Positions 42,004-52,553 of a stretch of 64,000 nt of DNA are shown here, piece after piece. Each line of letters opens with the position of its first letter. The stretch's first letter is position 1. The stretch lies in NCBI GenBank assembly GCA_977006965.1, contig OZ345364.1, positions 62,001 through 126,000 of the forward strand, given 5' to 3'. This stretch comes from Phymatolithon calcareum (lineage: Eukaryota; Rhodophyta; Florideophyceae; Hapalidiales). A program made the position numbers and the translations under genes. The notes beneath the pieces were generated by a model. The model saw nothing but the letters and a program-made list of their open reading frames with translations, was not told the DNA's origin and made no database searches.

Positions 42004-42150
42004 AGCTGGCCGCAGACGCGTTGGTAACTTTAAAATAAAAAATCTTCATTTATTCTTCGTCTTCTCAAGAAATCTATTGAAGCAATTTTTTATTTCAATT
42101 TTTTTAAAGCCCCACAGTCATACGAATATACGAGCAAGGCTTGTTCGAAA
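42004..42150. mobile_element. Family A tail (+) beside a family C piece (-)
   Basis: GACGCGTTGGTAACTTTAAA, ATAAAAAATC and TCTTCGTCTTC end the A fragment. From about 42100, TTTTTAAAGCCCCACAG and GCAAGGCTTG match family C in reverse. Confidence 0.6.
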
Positions 42151-42326
42151 GATGCAATAGTTCTGATAGAACCTGAAAACTACGGATTTTACTACAGTTG
42201 CATGGATGAGCTCCCCATTTGGAGCGCGTAGAGTCAACATCGATTTCTCCAGGTGGTCCTAGATGCATCGGATTATTCTAATAATCCTTGAGGTTTCCTT
42301 GTAGTCCTGCCGACCGATCTGTCTCA

Positions 42327-42638
42327 CTACAGGTTTCGCCAGGCACAGGAGAAGTCGAACGGCCTCTGTGCACACGGTTTCTTCTTGCACGAGGAAGGGC
42401 AATCGTATCCTTTCAGTCCACACAAATAGCAGCTCTCGGTGGTCTCTTTTTGTTGGGTACTGGCGCCAATGGGGCCAATCGTCTTCTTGACTGGTTTCCG
42501 AGATGTAGATGAATAGGACGACTGAAGCGCGGTACGCTGTGAGCGAATAACTACAGCGGCCGAGACGCAAATAGCATCCAAGAAGAGCAACATGATCAAC
42601 GACAGAAGAGGAAGCATCGAGCATAAAGAACGCGGCAT
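42327..42638 (-). CDS. Secreted Cys-rich peptide precursor, family member 4
   Basis: 103 aa. Leader M-P-R-S-L-C-S-M-L-P-L-L-S-L-I-M-L-L, with cleavage near C-V-S-A-A. The middle of about 40 residues is rich in Ser, Thr, Gln and Lys. The terminal six-Cys module is complete (C-Y-L-C-G-L, K-K-P-C, R-P-F-D-F-S-C) and identical in spacing to members 1 and 3. A TATA-like element lies about 110 bases upstream. The upstream frame is closed before this ATG, so the start is secure. The gene lies alone between LINE debris and a gene-poor stretch. Confidence 0.87.
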   Translation of the reverse strand: MPRSLCSMLPLLSLIMLLFLDAICVSAAVVIRSQRTALQSSYSSTSRKPVKKTIGPIGASTQQKETTESCYLCGLKGYDCPSSCKKKPCAQRPFDFSCAWRNL

Positions 42639-42743
42639 GATAGTAGAGCGAGGAAAATTGCTGTTCGGTTTCTTCTCCCAGTCGTTCTGCCTGTACAGCT
42701 CGATGATAGTCGTGCGTTTTCGAAAACATCGCTCAGGAACTAC

Positions 42744-42754
42744 TATTTATATAC
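42744..42754 (-). promoter_or_regulatory. TATA box of peptide gene 4
   Basis: TATATAAATAG on the minus strand, about 106-116 bases before the ATG at 42638. Confidence 0.5.
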
Positions 42755-42759
42755 TACGT

Positions 42760-44590
42760 ACATTAACGCAACAAGACCTCTGCATTCAAGGATGGCCAAC
42801 AATTACAATCATACACCATCCTCCTATGATAGGCCCAGCATTTATCCTAAAATCACCGAAACAGTGCTGTGTACCCCTTGAATTCAACGCCGTGCGCTTT
42901 GCTTCTCTTGAAGAACTGTATGCGTAATTGTTCATTTTATTGAGATGCCCTCAACGCAGAACGAACAAAACGCATCATAGTTTCCCTCAGAAAACTATTG
43001 CTTTGCTTCCAACAGGGTAACAACGGAAGGGTTTCCCGAAAGCCTGATGCAGTTACAGCACAGTGCGCCGCCGCGTACACGTGGACCTGCATCTCGAGAG
43101 TGCAGCGTGCTGTGACTGCATCAAAGCCACTGAAACAGCGAATACTCTTCCCATCCGTCGTGCACGCTGTGCACCGGATTTCTTCTCGTCCTCGTTTCGA
43201 TCTGCGAAGCGTTCGTTGTGTCTCAGTGTCAGGTAAATCACTTAATCGCGCGCGTCAGTGTTACGGAAATCCACCACTCCGACCAGAGCAGCTCAGAGAT
43301 CCTCATTCGCCTTGAGCGGCTCATAGTTCATCTATGACGCAACAGAGAATGCAAATTGCTCAACATCTCGAGAATCAATGTGTACCATCGAGAAAACTTT
43401 ACTTCTCGATGGTCTAGAAGAGGAGTTCAAGAACAAGACGAATGGCGAAGACAGTGTATGAGCTTCCAGCATGTTACCTCTGAGAGTGCAGTGCAAGATG
43501 AGTCTGGCATTGTTGACCGCGCTGTGTGCCTTGAGTAACGCCCCAGTTCAGACAAGAAAGTGCGTGAGCTGAAAATTTGTGGATGATCTGTCCCTTGTGC
43601 AGAAGACTAGTAGGGTTCCGAAGTACTCAGATCTAGCATATGCGGGTTTCAAAACGACTGCGTCGACCTCCATCATTGTAACTACCGCATAGGCATAAAT
43701 TAGGAGCGGCGTGAATATCGAGCCAGATATTTTCTCTTTCCAATTCCCGTCATTTGAGGAACTATGAGTCTCGCAGAACGGCTCAACGTCAACAAGGAAT
43801 ATCCTCCTGTGTCTTGAAGTGCATGTACAGGCAGATTGGTACTGTTGCACTGGTGAGAATGAGGTCTGATTGCTGTGCACGTGTACTAATTGTACACGTT
43901 TTCACAACTACTGCAGACTCTGAAGGCTGACGGGCAGGAAGAGACGAGAGGTTGTGACGCAAGCTTCTTTCGTGCAAGATCGCCAAAACTGACAGTGCGT
44001 GTACACCGAAGGCGCATGAGAGGGCGCGGTCAACGTTTTCTGCGCACGCACGCGTATGCGTGGCGCTTGAGCTTCCGTGGCGTTGAGTCGAATGAACTGT
44101 CAGTTGACATGGTTGAGTCTGGCACGCGGTAATAGGTGGGCATGCAAAGGGCGTGAGTTTGTCGCCTTTGCTGGCCTGTAGGATACTCAGGTACCCCTTA
44201 AATTGAGCACTGGGGACGTGCAATGGTGGGGGCATCCGTGAGCTGAGGGCGCTGAAGTTACGCGTGGTTGTTGTTCGCGTTGCGCTGTTCGCGGTTGTGC
44301 TGAGCTGAGGTAAACTGTTTCGGGGCTGTTTGCACCTGTTTTTTGTTGTTCACCCGGCGTCTGACCCTGCTTGGGACAGGCTGTTGGCCGGGCAGAGCAG
44401 ATCGAGCTACGCGGAGAAGATACCCGCAACAGTACGATATCGAGATGTGGCGCAAGGAACACACAATGACGCCTCGCTACCCGGGGTCGTCTACGGCGAA
44501 CAATACAGGAATTCTGCAATTTAGATGGGATATCTGACATCCTAAGTTTCTCCGCCCGCCCCTCTGGCGGTGCGTTTTCGTAAGCTACAC
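42760..44590. other. Gene-poor stretch
   Basis: Longest minus frames (43789-44235, 44187-44666) lack motifs and look like chance. A hairpin ACCATCGAGAA / TTCTCGATGGT lies at about 43381-43411. Confidence 0.3.
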
Positions 44591-44593
44591 AAA

Positions 44594-44672
44594 GGTAGGT
44601 AGCAACTGAGGAAGCCTTGCCCATATCTTCGGAAGTCTGTGGGGCTTTTAAATAAACTTTTCTCAAAAAGAA
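44594..44672 (+). mobile_element. Family C mini-element
   Basis: Begins GGTAGGTAGCAACTGAGG and ends CTTTTAAATAAACTTTTC with CTCAAAAA. Same start as the copy at 57317-57392. Confidence 0.8.
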
Positions 44673-44933
44673 AGCACGATATCGAGTCCTGATGGTCGGA
44701 ACTCAATTGCGCTAATAACAGTCCAGGAAGTTTTTAAATATTTCAAATGTTTCAAAGTTCTCTACAATAGCTCTTTTTCGTGAACTGGGCCAGCGCGCGT
44801 CAAACTCGTTTTTGGAAGTTTTTCTTATCAGGAAGCCATTTAATAGGAGCTGAAGGACAACCGAAGATGACAGACAGAGTTTCGATTTTAATTTGAAGTT
44901 ATCCATGTCTCTAGTGTCTATGTGCCGAACGTC

Positions 44934-47188
44934 CTCAATTGAGGATATTTTCCTCAATTGAGGACCGATTTAAAAGTTCGAAAAAGTTAGTAAATCGAAC
45001 GCAGAGCGGATCGTTCGCGCCATTATTGGAAAGATGGACTCGTATAGTGAGTGAGGAGTACCGCAAATATTGCCTTGAAATCTCTTCGTTCGGCGCTAGC
45101 AACGAAAATATAGTGGTCACTTAGGAGTAACAGACCTGCCATGCCACGAGAAAAAGTCCGGCCCCGCGTGGTCGGTGCATTTGTACACACAAAGGCAGCA
45201 TCAGTGACCGGTCTCACAGAGTGCTCCAGACAATATGGAGCCTTTTCCAATTGAAAAAATGTACGTGGTACGGTTCAGGAGGTACTCGAGGAAAACGCAG
45301 TGGTCGCGCGAGCATATCACTTCTCATAAAATGTGTCATAGTTTGGCATTCGCCGAAGAAGAGTAACTTTAAGACAGTCAACCTGTTCAACGTCGACATA
45401 GGGGACACTGGAGATGGCATTGCAGAAGCTCACCATCTTGAACCGAGCCAACACCGGCAAAACGCAGCACCACCCAGGAATGCTTACAGTAAACATTCTC
45501 GCCCATCTTCATCGCGAAACGCCAGTTTATCGTCCACAGTCGCAATCAGAAGCTCTTCAGAAGAACAAAAAAGCTTCGATAAAACCTTCAGGAGCTCTAA
45601 AATCTCTCTTCCATGCTCTCTCTCCTACGTCTTGAAGGGCTCTTGGGAACTAACATCGCAAAACGAACTTGATATCGTCTCGCCTGACCGCGAGCCGAAT
45701 GCTGTCTCTTATGGGGAGCCATGGTACGAGCGCAAAGCTCTAGGACCGAATCTGTTTTGAGATTCCTCTCAGTTCTGGAACTTCGCACTCTAACCGGAGT
45801 TTTCTTATCCAAAAATAACAGTAGTGGTCTTCATACGAAATACGATTGAGGAAGCCAGGAGAGAAGACAGAAGGAAATGAAAGAAGGCAGAGAGAAGATT
45901 AGCTACCGTGAACGTCCTAAATGGTTTCCAACCCGGGCATCCCTTTGAAGGACGGCGAATGAAGATTGGCTGCGTAGCGATATGGATGTTAAGCTGGACC
46001 ATGGTCTGCACCTTGTGCAGCTTGGACAGCTGTTGTAACATCAAGTACCACTCGTAACTGTTAAGGTCTACTAGAGCCGTAAGGATCCGGAGTTGTTCCA
46101 TCAGCTTCGAGATATCCCGCAGTAAAGAAAGAAAGAAGTACGACTGCATGATGAAGCTGTTTCGCCACGTTAAGCTGCGAAAATTTTGCTGCTTGGGCGT
46201 CCGCTAAGCTGAGAATAATTGGGCAACAAGAGACTACAGTGACAGAGCTGGTTGAGTTTTTCTGAATACTCGTCCTCATGGCAAGAGTTGGGCTCAGCGC
46301 CGAGAGCTATTTTTGGAGAACAACAAGGCCAAGGAACTATCTCACCGCTCCTTCTTCTTCAAATAATGGTATGCCGCTCGCCGAATAGCTCCAGTGAATT
46401 TCATTCAGTGCACAACGAAGCGAAACATGTAGTCTGCGCAGCACCGCTAGACGCTCGGTCAAGATTCTGTCGATGCCATTACTGACCACAGAAAGAGCAC
46501 TGTGCCTCCGTCGGACCTGATTTGCGTCCATGAGTCCATATCCTGTTGCCATGGGAACGGAGGTCACAAGCCGGAGAACGGATGAGAGATACAGCACGCA
46601 GCGAGAGAAGGAAGTGCGACAATACTGCATCTTCAACAAGTGAGATTATAGTTCATAGGGGTCATCAAACTCCTCTGGCAATTTGCGCGATTGTTAGATG
46701 ACTTTTATTCCCTGTTGCCCATCCAGAAAGTCAGCAGCACATGACACAGCGAAGGTACTGTGAAGTGCTGCCCGAGCAACTCATCGATAACACATTTGCC
46801 ACGCGCAGTACTCGTCGACGTTTAGTCGCTAAAGAATGTACGTTTGCATTCGGGAGCGGTGTTAGAACCCACTTAACTCCCAAGAAAAAGAAAAGGAGGA
46901 GTGAGGATGTCATGGAGACTACTTGTGCTTTCAAAACAACTGCAGAGTTTGGAAATTCAAGACGACGAACCTCTTGCACTCATACTGTAATCGGCGTGAA
47001 AGTGCCGCACTATATATTTGTGGCGCTTCTACTGGTAGAAACTGTTTCGCTAAGCACGTTGAAGACATCCATGAGCTTGACGCTTTTTGACGAGCCTTAT
47101 TGTGAGTAGCTTTCGCTTCCAAAAATGAAATGATTTTCATTCCTCAATACGTCCTCAATTGAGGAAAAATGTGTTCTCAATTGAGGAA
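44934..47188. mobile_element. Possible DNA transposon with CCTCAATTGAGG ends
   Basis: The left end has two CCTCAATTGAGG motifs (about 44934 and 44955). The right end has CCTCAATTGAGG and CTCAATTGAGG (about 47152 and 47175). Read as inverted ends they align: motif, 8-11 A/T-rich bases, motif, GAC. Inside, a frame from 45141 starts M-P-R-E-K-V-R-P-R and shows a possible HTH (L-T-E-C-S-R-Q-Y-G-A), followed by stops. No DDE catalytic part was recognised and no target duplication is evident. Confidence 0.4.
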
Positions 47189-47320
47189 AAAATCCCGGCA
47201 CATAGACACTACAGTAGAAGCTTTCAAAGAGAATCACGTTTTGATTATAGCAGTTTACTTTTCATTTTCCCGATGAAAGCTCAAATTGTACAACATATTC
47301 AGCGGCTCTATTTGTGTAGG

Positions 47321-47746
47321 TCATTCTTTGCTCTTATGCACAATTTTGTTTACATTTGCTTCCCAGTTCTGCCCATCGAAGTCTGCAATCGTTACCTCGC
47401 TCGGCTTAATATCCAAACAATTGACATTGACAGATACTCCGTCTGGGTGTGAGCGAGGTATGTAGAACGCCTTCACACCACAAGTCTTGCAAAATTTGTG
47501 CTTTGCAATACCGGTGTTGAAGGTGTAGACGGTTAGATTGTCTTCTCCAGAAAGTAAACTGAACTTGGAGAGCGGTACAGTCAAATGTAGATACCCAGAT
47601 TTTGAGCAAATGGAACAATTGCAGCGGCATGCTTCGATTTTAGCAGGCGCATTGACAGTGAACTTGACTGCTCGGCAGTGGCAGCTGCCTTGATAATCGA
47701 CGGACTCATTTTCAGACATAGTGATACGGCGAGGCACAGGCTTCAC
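47321..47746 (-). CDS. GFA/CENP-V-domain protein
   Basis: 141 aa, complete for this family, whose members are usually 120-160 aa. Zinc ligands are in place: G-S-C-H-C (20-24), C-R-C-N-C-S-I-C (40-47) and C-K-T-C-G (86-90). The fold is that of glutathione-dependent formaldehyde-activating enzyme and centromere protein V; many members have no proven substrate, so the reaction is unassigned. Cytosolic, with no leader. The first ATG (47746) is used; M-S-E-N-E at residue 10 is an alternative. The 3' end lies next to the proposed transposon boundary at 47188. Confidence 0.9.
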   Translation of the reverse strand: MKPVPRRITMSENESVDYQGSCHCRAVKFTVNAPAKIEACRCNCSICSKSGYLHLTVPLSKFSLLSGEDNLTVYTFNTGIAKHKFCKTCGVKAFYIPRSHPDGVSVNVNCLDIKPSEVTIADFDGQNWEANVNKIVHKSKE

Positions 47747-48460
47747 AAATTTTTCAGCTCAAATGTGCAAGACAAACGCTCCTCTGTGGAACCACCGGTT
47801 CGTAAAGGATGCATGGTTCCAGCTGGAATATTAGAAAAATTGGACAAACAAGATTTTACCGCGGAGGTTGAGCATCCCCTGACGCAATATCAGATTTACT
47901 ACTCCAGTCGTTTACTGGGCGTCTCTCTTCATCAATATCTCTCTCCATCAATATCCATAGATTAATTATTATGAACCCCTTGTTTCTCGCTGACGGTCAC
48001 TATCTAGTGAACCGTACTTTTTGTGCCGATAAAGTCACAATTTAAAGATTACTGAGCTCAGTATTCACCGGATGTCATCTACACGTCTATTACTTTTACG
48101 AATCTCCTTGCCACTGTCGCACGCAATCGATTTTTTCTTTTGCAAGGACGTGCAGTCCCTTGCTTTGTCCTGACAAAATTTATAGAATGCTGCCAGAACG
48201 CTGCGAACAATTAAGATTTACAATATTCAGTCCAGTCTTTGGAAACCTCTCCAGCCCTCCGCAATAGCATCTCCAGTTATGCCGTGCAGGTCGAGAGCGA
48301 CTTCTTGAGTTCCTCATAGCGCTCTGGAAGTGGAGGGATTTCTAAGCAGCCATCCGCCTCGAATCGAGTGCATGCTAGCGATCGGTGGTCTTTCTGCGGC
48401 ACAAGTTCCTTCTACTTCAATGAAAATTGATCCTACTTCTTCACTCTCACTGAGCATTGG
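47747..48460. other. Intergenic stretch
   Basis: No convincing gene; a short plus frame 47678-47965 overlaps the GFA gene's 5' end in antisense. Confidence 0.3.
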
Positions 48461-49639
48461 TCACCTTCCCATGCCTACGCGCATCCATATCGCCACCAAG
48501 TTCCGCCTCGCAATAATACTGGCTCTATCGGCGTACACCTCAACGCCGACGCCGACCCTGTCCACTATTTGCCGTACCTTCCTTCGTCCAAATCCCTTCC
48601 CCTGATTGTCACGACGCAACCTCTCTCCTTCTCTGATGAGAATGCTTTCAACGTCGAACCAGAATCCTCGAAGCACATCTTCCAGCCACCCACCAAGACC
48701 CCCACGATCCCTCAGGACCGCATTCTGTACGGCATTTCCACCAAGGCGAACGTCGTCTTCTATACACATGCTGTTCATTTCGTCCCTTTGTTGCACCTCA
48801 ACTTTAACGACATCCCACCAAAAAGCGCGCAAAAAGTCTTCAAACCGCGAAATTTCACCGCCACGAATAATCACTTTGCAAACGCCGCTATCCCACAGGC
48901 GTTGCACAGAGCTCAGCGCTGCTTCAAAGTCACCTTCCTCTACGACAACTTTCACCCCAAGCGGCCATCGTCCCCCTTCTATTGCATGTGAGTTGCTGTC
49001 AACAAGCTCGACGCACGTGAGTTTTTCGCACTTTCCGGCACGCTGTGAAACATCCTGAAGAGCGCCTCGTGCCGACACAGTGTTAAGTTCAATGCGCAAA
49101 GTTTCAAGCGTTTTCTGCAATGCAGCGATACATGCAAGGGCAGGAGCGGGGTCACCCTCAAACTCGCCGCCCACAAGCTCAAGTCTAGTTGCTGTGCACG
49201 GCGCCAGCGCCCAGCGAAGCGCACCACCGTACGGAGTAAGGGCGATCGTTCTGAGCGAGCGGCAGCCGAGTAGGATGGTGCGCAACGTTCGTGCAGCACC
49301 GGGAGAGAGCAGCGCGTTCTCAACTAGTCGTAGCATACGGAGCGAGGAAAGAAGCGCCCATGATGACTCCCACTCTCCACACATAGACGCGGCAAGCGCG
49401 GAGGCGGAGAGTTGAAGACTTCGCAGCCCACACAGTCGCGGAAGCGGCGCTTGTAGCGCGCGGCGGCAGGCGGAGAGCGAGACTGGAAGCGCGAAGGACG
49501 CATGAGTGGAGAGGTAGAGCTGGCGGTGGCTCCGCGATGTGAGTGCAAGGGAGAGAGCGGCACGGGAGCCATGTTCGCGTTGGAGAATGTCGAAGATGAG
49601 TGTGACGACATCCCGGGGAAGGCTACCGATGTACGGCAT
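48461..49639 (-). CDS. F-box-like protein with Leu-rich repeats
   Basis: 392 aa, GC-rich. Residues 5-20 (S-L-P-R-D-V-V-T-L-I-F-D-I-L) are a plausible F-box start, followed by S-L-A-L-T-S-R-S-H-R-Q-L-Y as in the F-box second helix. The body has irregular Leu-rich segments (L-R-S-L-Q-L-S-A, L-R-M-L-R-L, L-R-T-I-A-L-T) consistent with degenerate leucine-rich repeats to about residue 210. The C-terminal 180 residues are unassigned and basic near the end. If correct, it would be a substrate adaptor of an SCF ubiquitin ligase. No leader or membrane segment. No introns. Confidence 0.72.
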   Translation of the reverse strand: MPYIGSLPRDVVTLIFDILQREHGSRAALSLALTSRSHRQLYLSTHASFALPVSLSACRRALQAPLPRLCGLRSLQLSASALAASMCGEWESSWALLSSLRMLRLVENALLSPGAARTLRTILLGCRSLRTIALTPYGGALRWALAPCTATRLELVGGEFEGDPAPALACIAALQKTLETLRIELNTVSARGALQDVSQRAGKCEKLTCVELVDSNSHAIEGGRWPLGVKVVVEEGDFEAALSSVQRLWDSGVCKVIIRGGEISRFEDFLRAFWWDVVKVEVQQRDEMNSMCIEDDVRLGGNAVQNAVLRDRGGLGGWLEDVLRGFWFDVESILIREGERLRRDNQGKGFGRRKVRQIVDRVGVGVEVYADRASIIARRNLVAIWMRVGMGR

Positions 49640-50334
49640 TGTGGGACGTGAGAGGGAAAGAACAATATCCTATCTTGCCATAGCTTACCTATGGAATTTG
49701 TATATCGTTTTTTGTCTGTAAAGTGCTCCAACGGAGTGAGATGGTGGGACTATGAGGGAGAGCAGATTGAGATTGTGTACCGGACTGTCCCTACATCCTC
49801 CATTTTTTGCCGCTGATAGGGCCACGTGGCCCAACAAACCTTGTGAAACGTCCGTACAACTGGATATCATTATCCAATTAGTTGGCAAGCTAACGTACAC
49901 CGGCCCCGCAATTGGTCGCAGATCATCAGAAGTTGGACAAAGGGAGAGAGACAATCATATATTTACGTGAAGCCGGCATCAAGCCGTGAACCCTCTACCA
50001 GGTTCGGCACAGCTTCCTCCCTATACATTGCGGTTTCGGCGTGCTGGTGATCGTCTTCGTATTAAGGCCGAACTGGGATCGGTCATAAAAAGTGCTCCTT
50101 CTTTCAGTTTCTACTGTGCCTACATTTTATCTTGATCTTCGAACATACCAGGCGCTCTGCTGGAGCGCTTGAGACCACTAAGAGTAGCGCCATGCACAAT
50201 AAATTCCTGTAGTGTAGTTTGAGACTGAGAGAGATGGGTAGTGTGCACGAAAGTTTCGCCATTGCTTCGTTGTCGATTACTATTAGAAAACTCAAGAGGA
50301 CTACATTGGCCAGTGGGTGAGGTGTAGTACGGTA
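49640..50334. other. Intergenic stretch
   Basis: No gene or repeat recognised. Confidence 0.3.
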
Positions 50335-50475
50335 GGGATTGGATTAGATTTCTGTTTAATTGAAGCTCCCTTTGTCAATTATCATTTGCACCTGAGACTT
50401 TTCGTTGCGCTACAATGGACATTTTCTTTGGACAGTACCAACTGCCATTTCCAGCATTTCTTGGAATACGGTAGG
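50335..50475 (-). mobile_element. Family E retroelement 3' end
   Basis: GATTTCTGTTTAATTGAAGC, CTTTTCGTTGCGC and GGACAGTACCAACTGCC, as in the other copies, without the hairpin seen at 32036. Confidence 0.75.
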
Positions 50476-51224
50476 GAGGAAGAGTAGAATTATATTTTAT
50501 TGTTAAAAATAAGGCAGTGTGGAAAGCCATAGTTGTGCTCCAATAAATTTTATCATAATCGCCAATGGGCCCTGATGTGGAAGATGAGAGTGGGAAAACT
50601 GTACTAGTGCGCACATGTTGGTAGAGAATTACGATTCACGTAGTTTTTTTAAATGCTTATTCCCCTATGGGGCTAGCAAGCCGTGCTTTTTATTTTTCCT
50701 CTACTTCGATTATGGTGGGGCGTTAATCCTGCTAGCTAATTGTAAGCACGCTTCTTTTCTGGCTGCCAATCGTCGGGAGACGATTCCACTCGAAGCAACT
50801 GCGGTGGTTCCTCGATTCGCGAGTCTACGTGAAATCAAGGAGGCTATGAGCGACCTGACTATGCTATCTTAGAAAAATGCTACCTTACAAAATAGTTCGA
50901 AAGCAAAACATTTTACTCCTAGTTGAAGCGCATGGAGCAATAATGCTGCAAATAATTGCGAGCGCTACAGCTGCGACAATAAGTGCTAATTGCTTACGTT
51001 GACGATCATTGAATAGGGCATGGACATTGATTCTTTACATGCTGGCTAGTACTTGGAATCAATGCAAGTTCCATTGCCCGAAAATGCAGTAGCACACTGC
51101 ATTTTTACGTTGAGTATTTACTCAATTTACGAAAGCTGACATTGATCATTTACCACGAGCTAGTCCCTCCCATGACAAACATTGTTCAGTGCAGTCCGGC
51201 AGTGAAAATGATTGCGAGCTGCCC
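50476..51224. other. Intergenic stretch
   Basis: No convincing gene. Confidence 0.3.
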
Positions 51225-52553
51225 TCACGACAGCTTGTAGTCCATGCCTCCCGATATGAGGTCTACGCGCCGATCAAGACTGCTTCCTGCAGAGAAAGTG
51301 AAACCCAATGACACGCACACCCCAAAGGCCACGGGCGGCATCGACGCCACACCGAAAATTTCCAACGGCAGCGAACCTTTGCGGTTCACAAAGTTATGCA
51401 ACGCTACGACGCGTTCGCCGTCACGGATATGTACGTCGCGCAGCACTGCGCTGTTCCCGGTTGTGGCGCGCAGCCCGAAGTGGTCAAGCACGAGGCGCAC
51501 ACCGTCTTCTATTACGGGCGCGGGCAGAGCAAAGTGGATCCAGTTGGTGGTATCGGGCTTTCCGATGATCCTGTTAAAGAACCCGAAGTATCTCTGCGAT
51601 TCAAGGTTAGTAGGATGTTCGACCAGAGCTGCATTTCCATGAATCCACGTCGCGTTTTCCGCTCTCCCATGTGTGCCATACAGACTCTGAATGCCGGCAA
51701 TGTCGTCGGGAGATAAAAACCGGCGCGGTCCAGTGTAAGATGGTGCCATCATTGCGCCCGCAACTTCAGAATGGCGCAGACCCAGTGCATGTCCGAATTC
51801 GTGAGTGGCCACTGTCACTAGATCGAATGCGCTACCGGTCGGTACAGATACCGTCCACTGCTCGGCCTCGTCGAAGTGACTGTCCCCGCGGATGGGACCG
51901 GAATTGGAGGGGAAGAACGCGTGAGCTAGAACTCTGCCAGGACCGTCGAATGGTGCTCCATCGCCATGATCGCCGCTCACGAAGCGGATCACAATGTCGC
52001 CTGACGTACCGTCGGCCAGCCGGCGGAAGCGTAGCGGAGTCACGCCAGCCCATAGCCCGAAAGCGTGATCGATGGCCCATCTCTGCGCGTCCTCTGATAT
52101 GTCGGTCGAATAATTCTGGAAGGAATAGGTGAGCTCATTGCGTTCCCATTTGCCTACTCCAGTAACGAATGCGGCAATCCCGGTGTGGTCTGGGTTGCCA
52201 CATCGGTAGGTTTGCATCTTCTCGAGCGTGGCGTCGTCGACTTTCCCGGTAACTTGTAGTCCGCTGAAGCTCTGAAAGCGTCCCAATGCGTCACAAGTGA
52301 CACTATCGAAGACGCCGTCGGTGGGCGGTGAAGTTTTTTCGAGAAGGTGGTCGTCGGCGTGGTTTGGCTCGACAGCGTTGGACCGTTGAAACACTTCGTC
52401 TGGATTGAATATTTCGTCTTGCTCGGTGCCCAAGTAGCCAAATCTTCGCAAGAACTTCTGCATCCATAGTACGGAATCGCCACTAGTGCCCTTCTCCATA
52501 CCGACGGTCGGAACGGCTTCGACAACATCCATGTTTGCATCGCCGTTGGCCAT
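51225..52553 (-). CDS. Matrixin (MMP-type) metalloproteinase
   Basis: 442 aa. Residues about 23-115 are a peptidoglycan-binding-like propeptide domain, split by an insert near 45-75. A Cys switch Y-R-C-G-N-P-D (116-122) matches the P-R-C-G-x-P-D of matrixins and should keep the proenzyme inactive. The catalytic domain has G-D-H-G-D-G-A-P-F-D-G (structural Ca/Zn loop, about 194), H-E-F-G-H-A-L-G-L-R-H (251-261, three zinc His and the catalytic Glu) and the Met-turn A-M-M-A-P-S-Y (267-273). It ends at F-L-S-P-D-D-I-A-G-I-Q-S-L-Y-G (279-293). About 150 unassigned C-terminal residues follow, with no haemopexin repeats seen. Curiously there is no signal peptide (M-A-N-G-D-A-N-M-D). The start ATG at 52553 is the only one upstream of the propeptide. 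Confidence 0.94.
   Translation of the reverse strand: MANGDANMDVVEAVPTVGMEKGTSGDSVLWMQKFLRRFGYLGTEQDEIFNPDEVFQRSNAVEPNHADDHLLEKTSPPTDGVFDSVTCDALGRFQSFSGLQVTGKVDDATLEKMQTYRCGNPDHTGIAAFVTGVGKWERNELTYSFQNYSTDISEDAQRWAIDHAFGLWAGVTPLRFRRLADGTSGDIVIRFVSGDHGDGAPFDGPGRVLAHAFFPSNSGPIRGDSHFDEAEQWTVSVPTGSAFDLVTVATHEFGHALGLRHSEVAGAMMAPSYTGPRRFLSPDDIAGIQSLYGTHGRAENATWIHGNAALVEHPTNLESQRYFGFFNRIIGKPDTTNWIHFALPAPVIEDGVRLVLDHFGLRATTGNSAVLRDVHIRDGERVVALHNFVNRKGSLPLEIFGVASMPPVAFGVCVSLGFTFSAGSSLDRRVDLISGGMDYKLS

Noticed and set aside
44187-44666. Minus frame of 159 codons
   Set aside because: Overlaps a family C element and a chance Pro/Arg-rich region; no motif or homologous copy.
48569-49058. Plus frames of 140 and 150 codons
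   Set aside because: Antisense to the F-box-like gene; low-complexity Ser/Pro/Thr composition.
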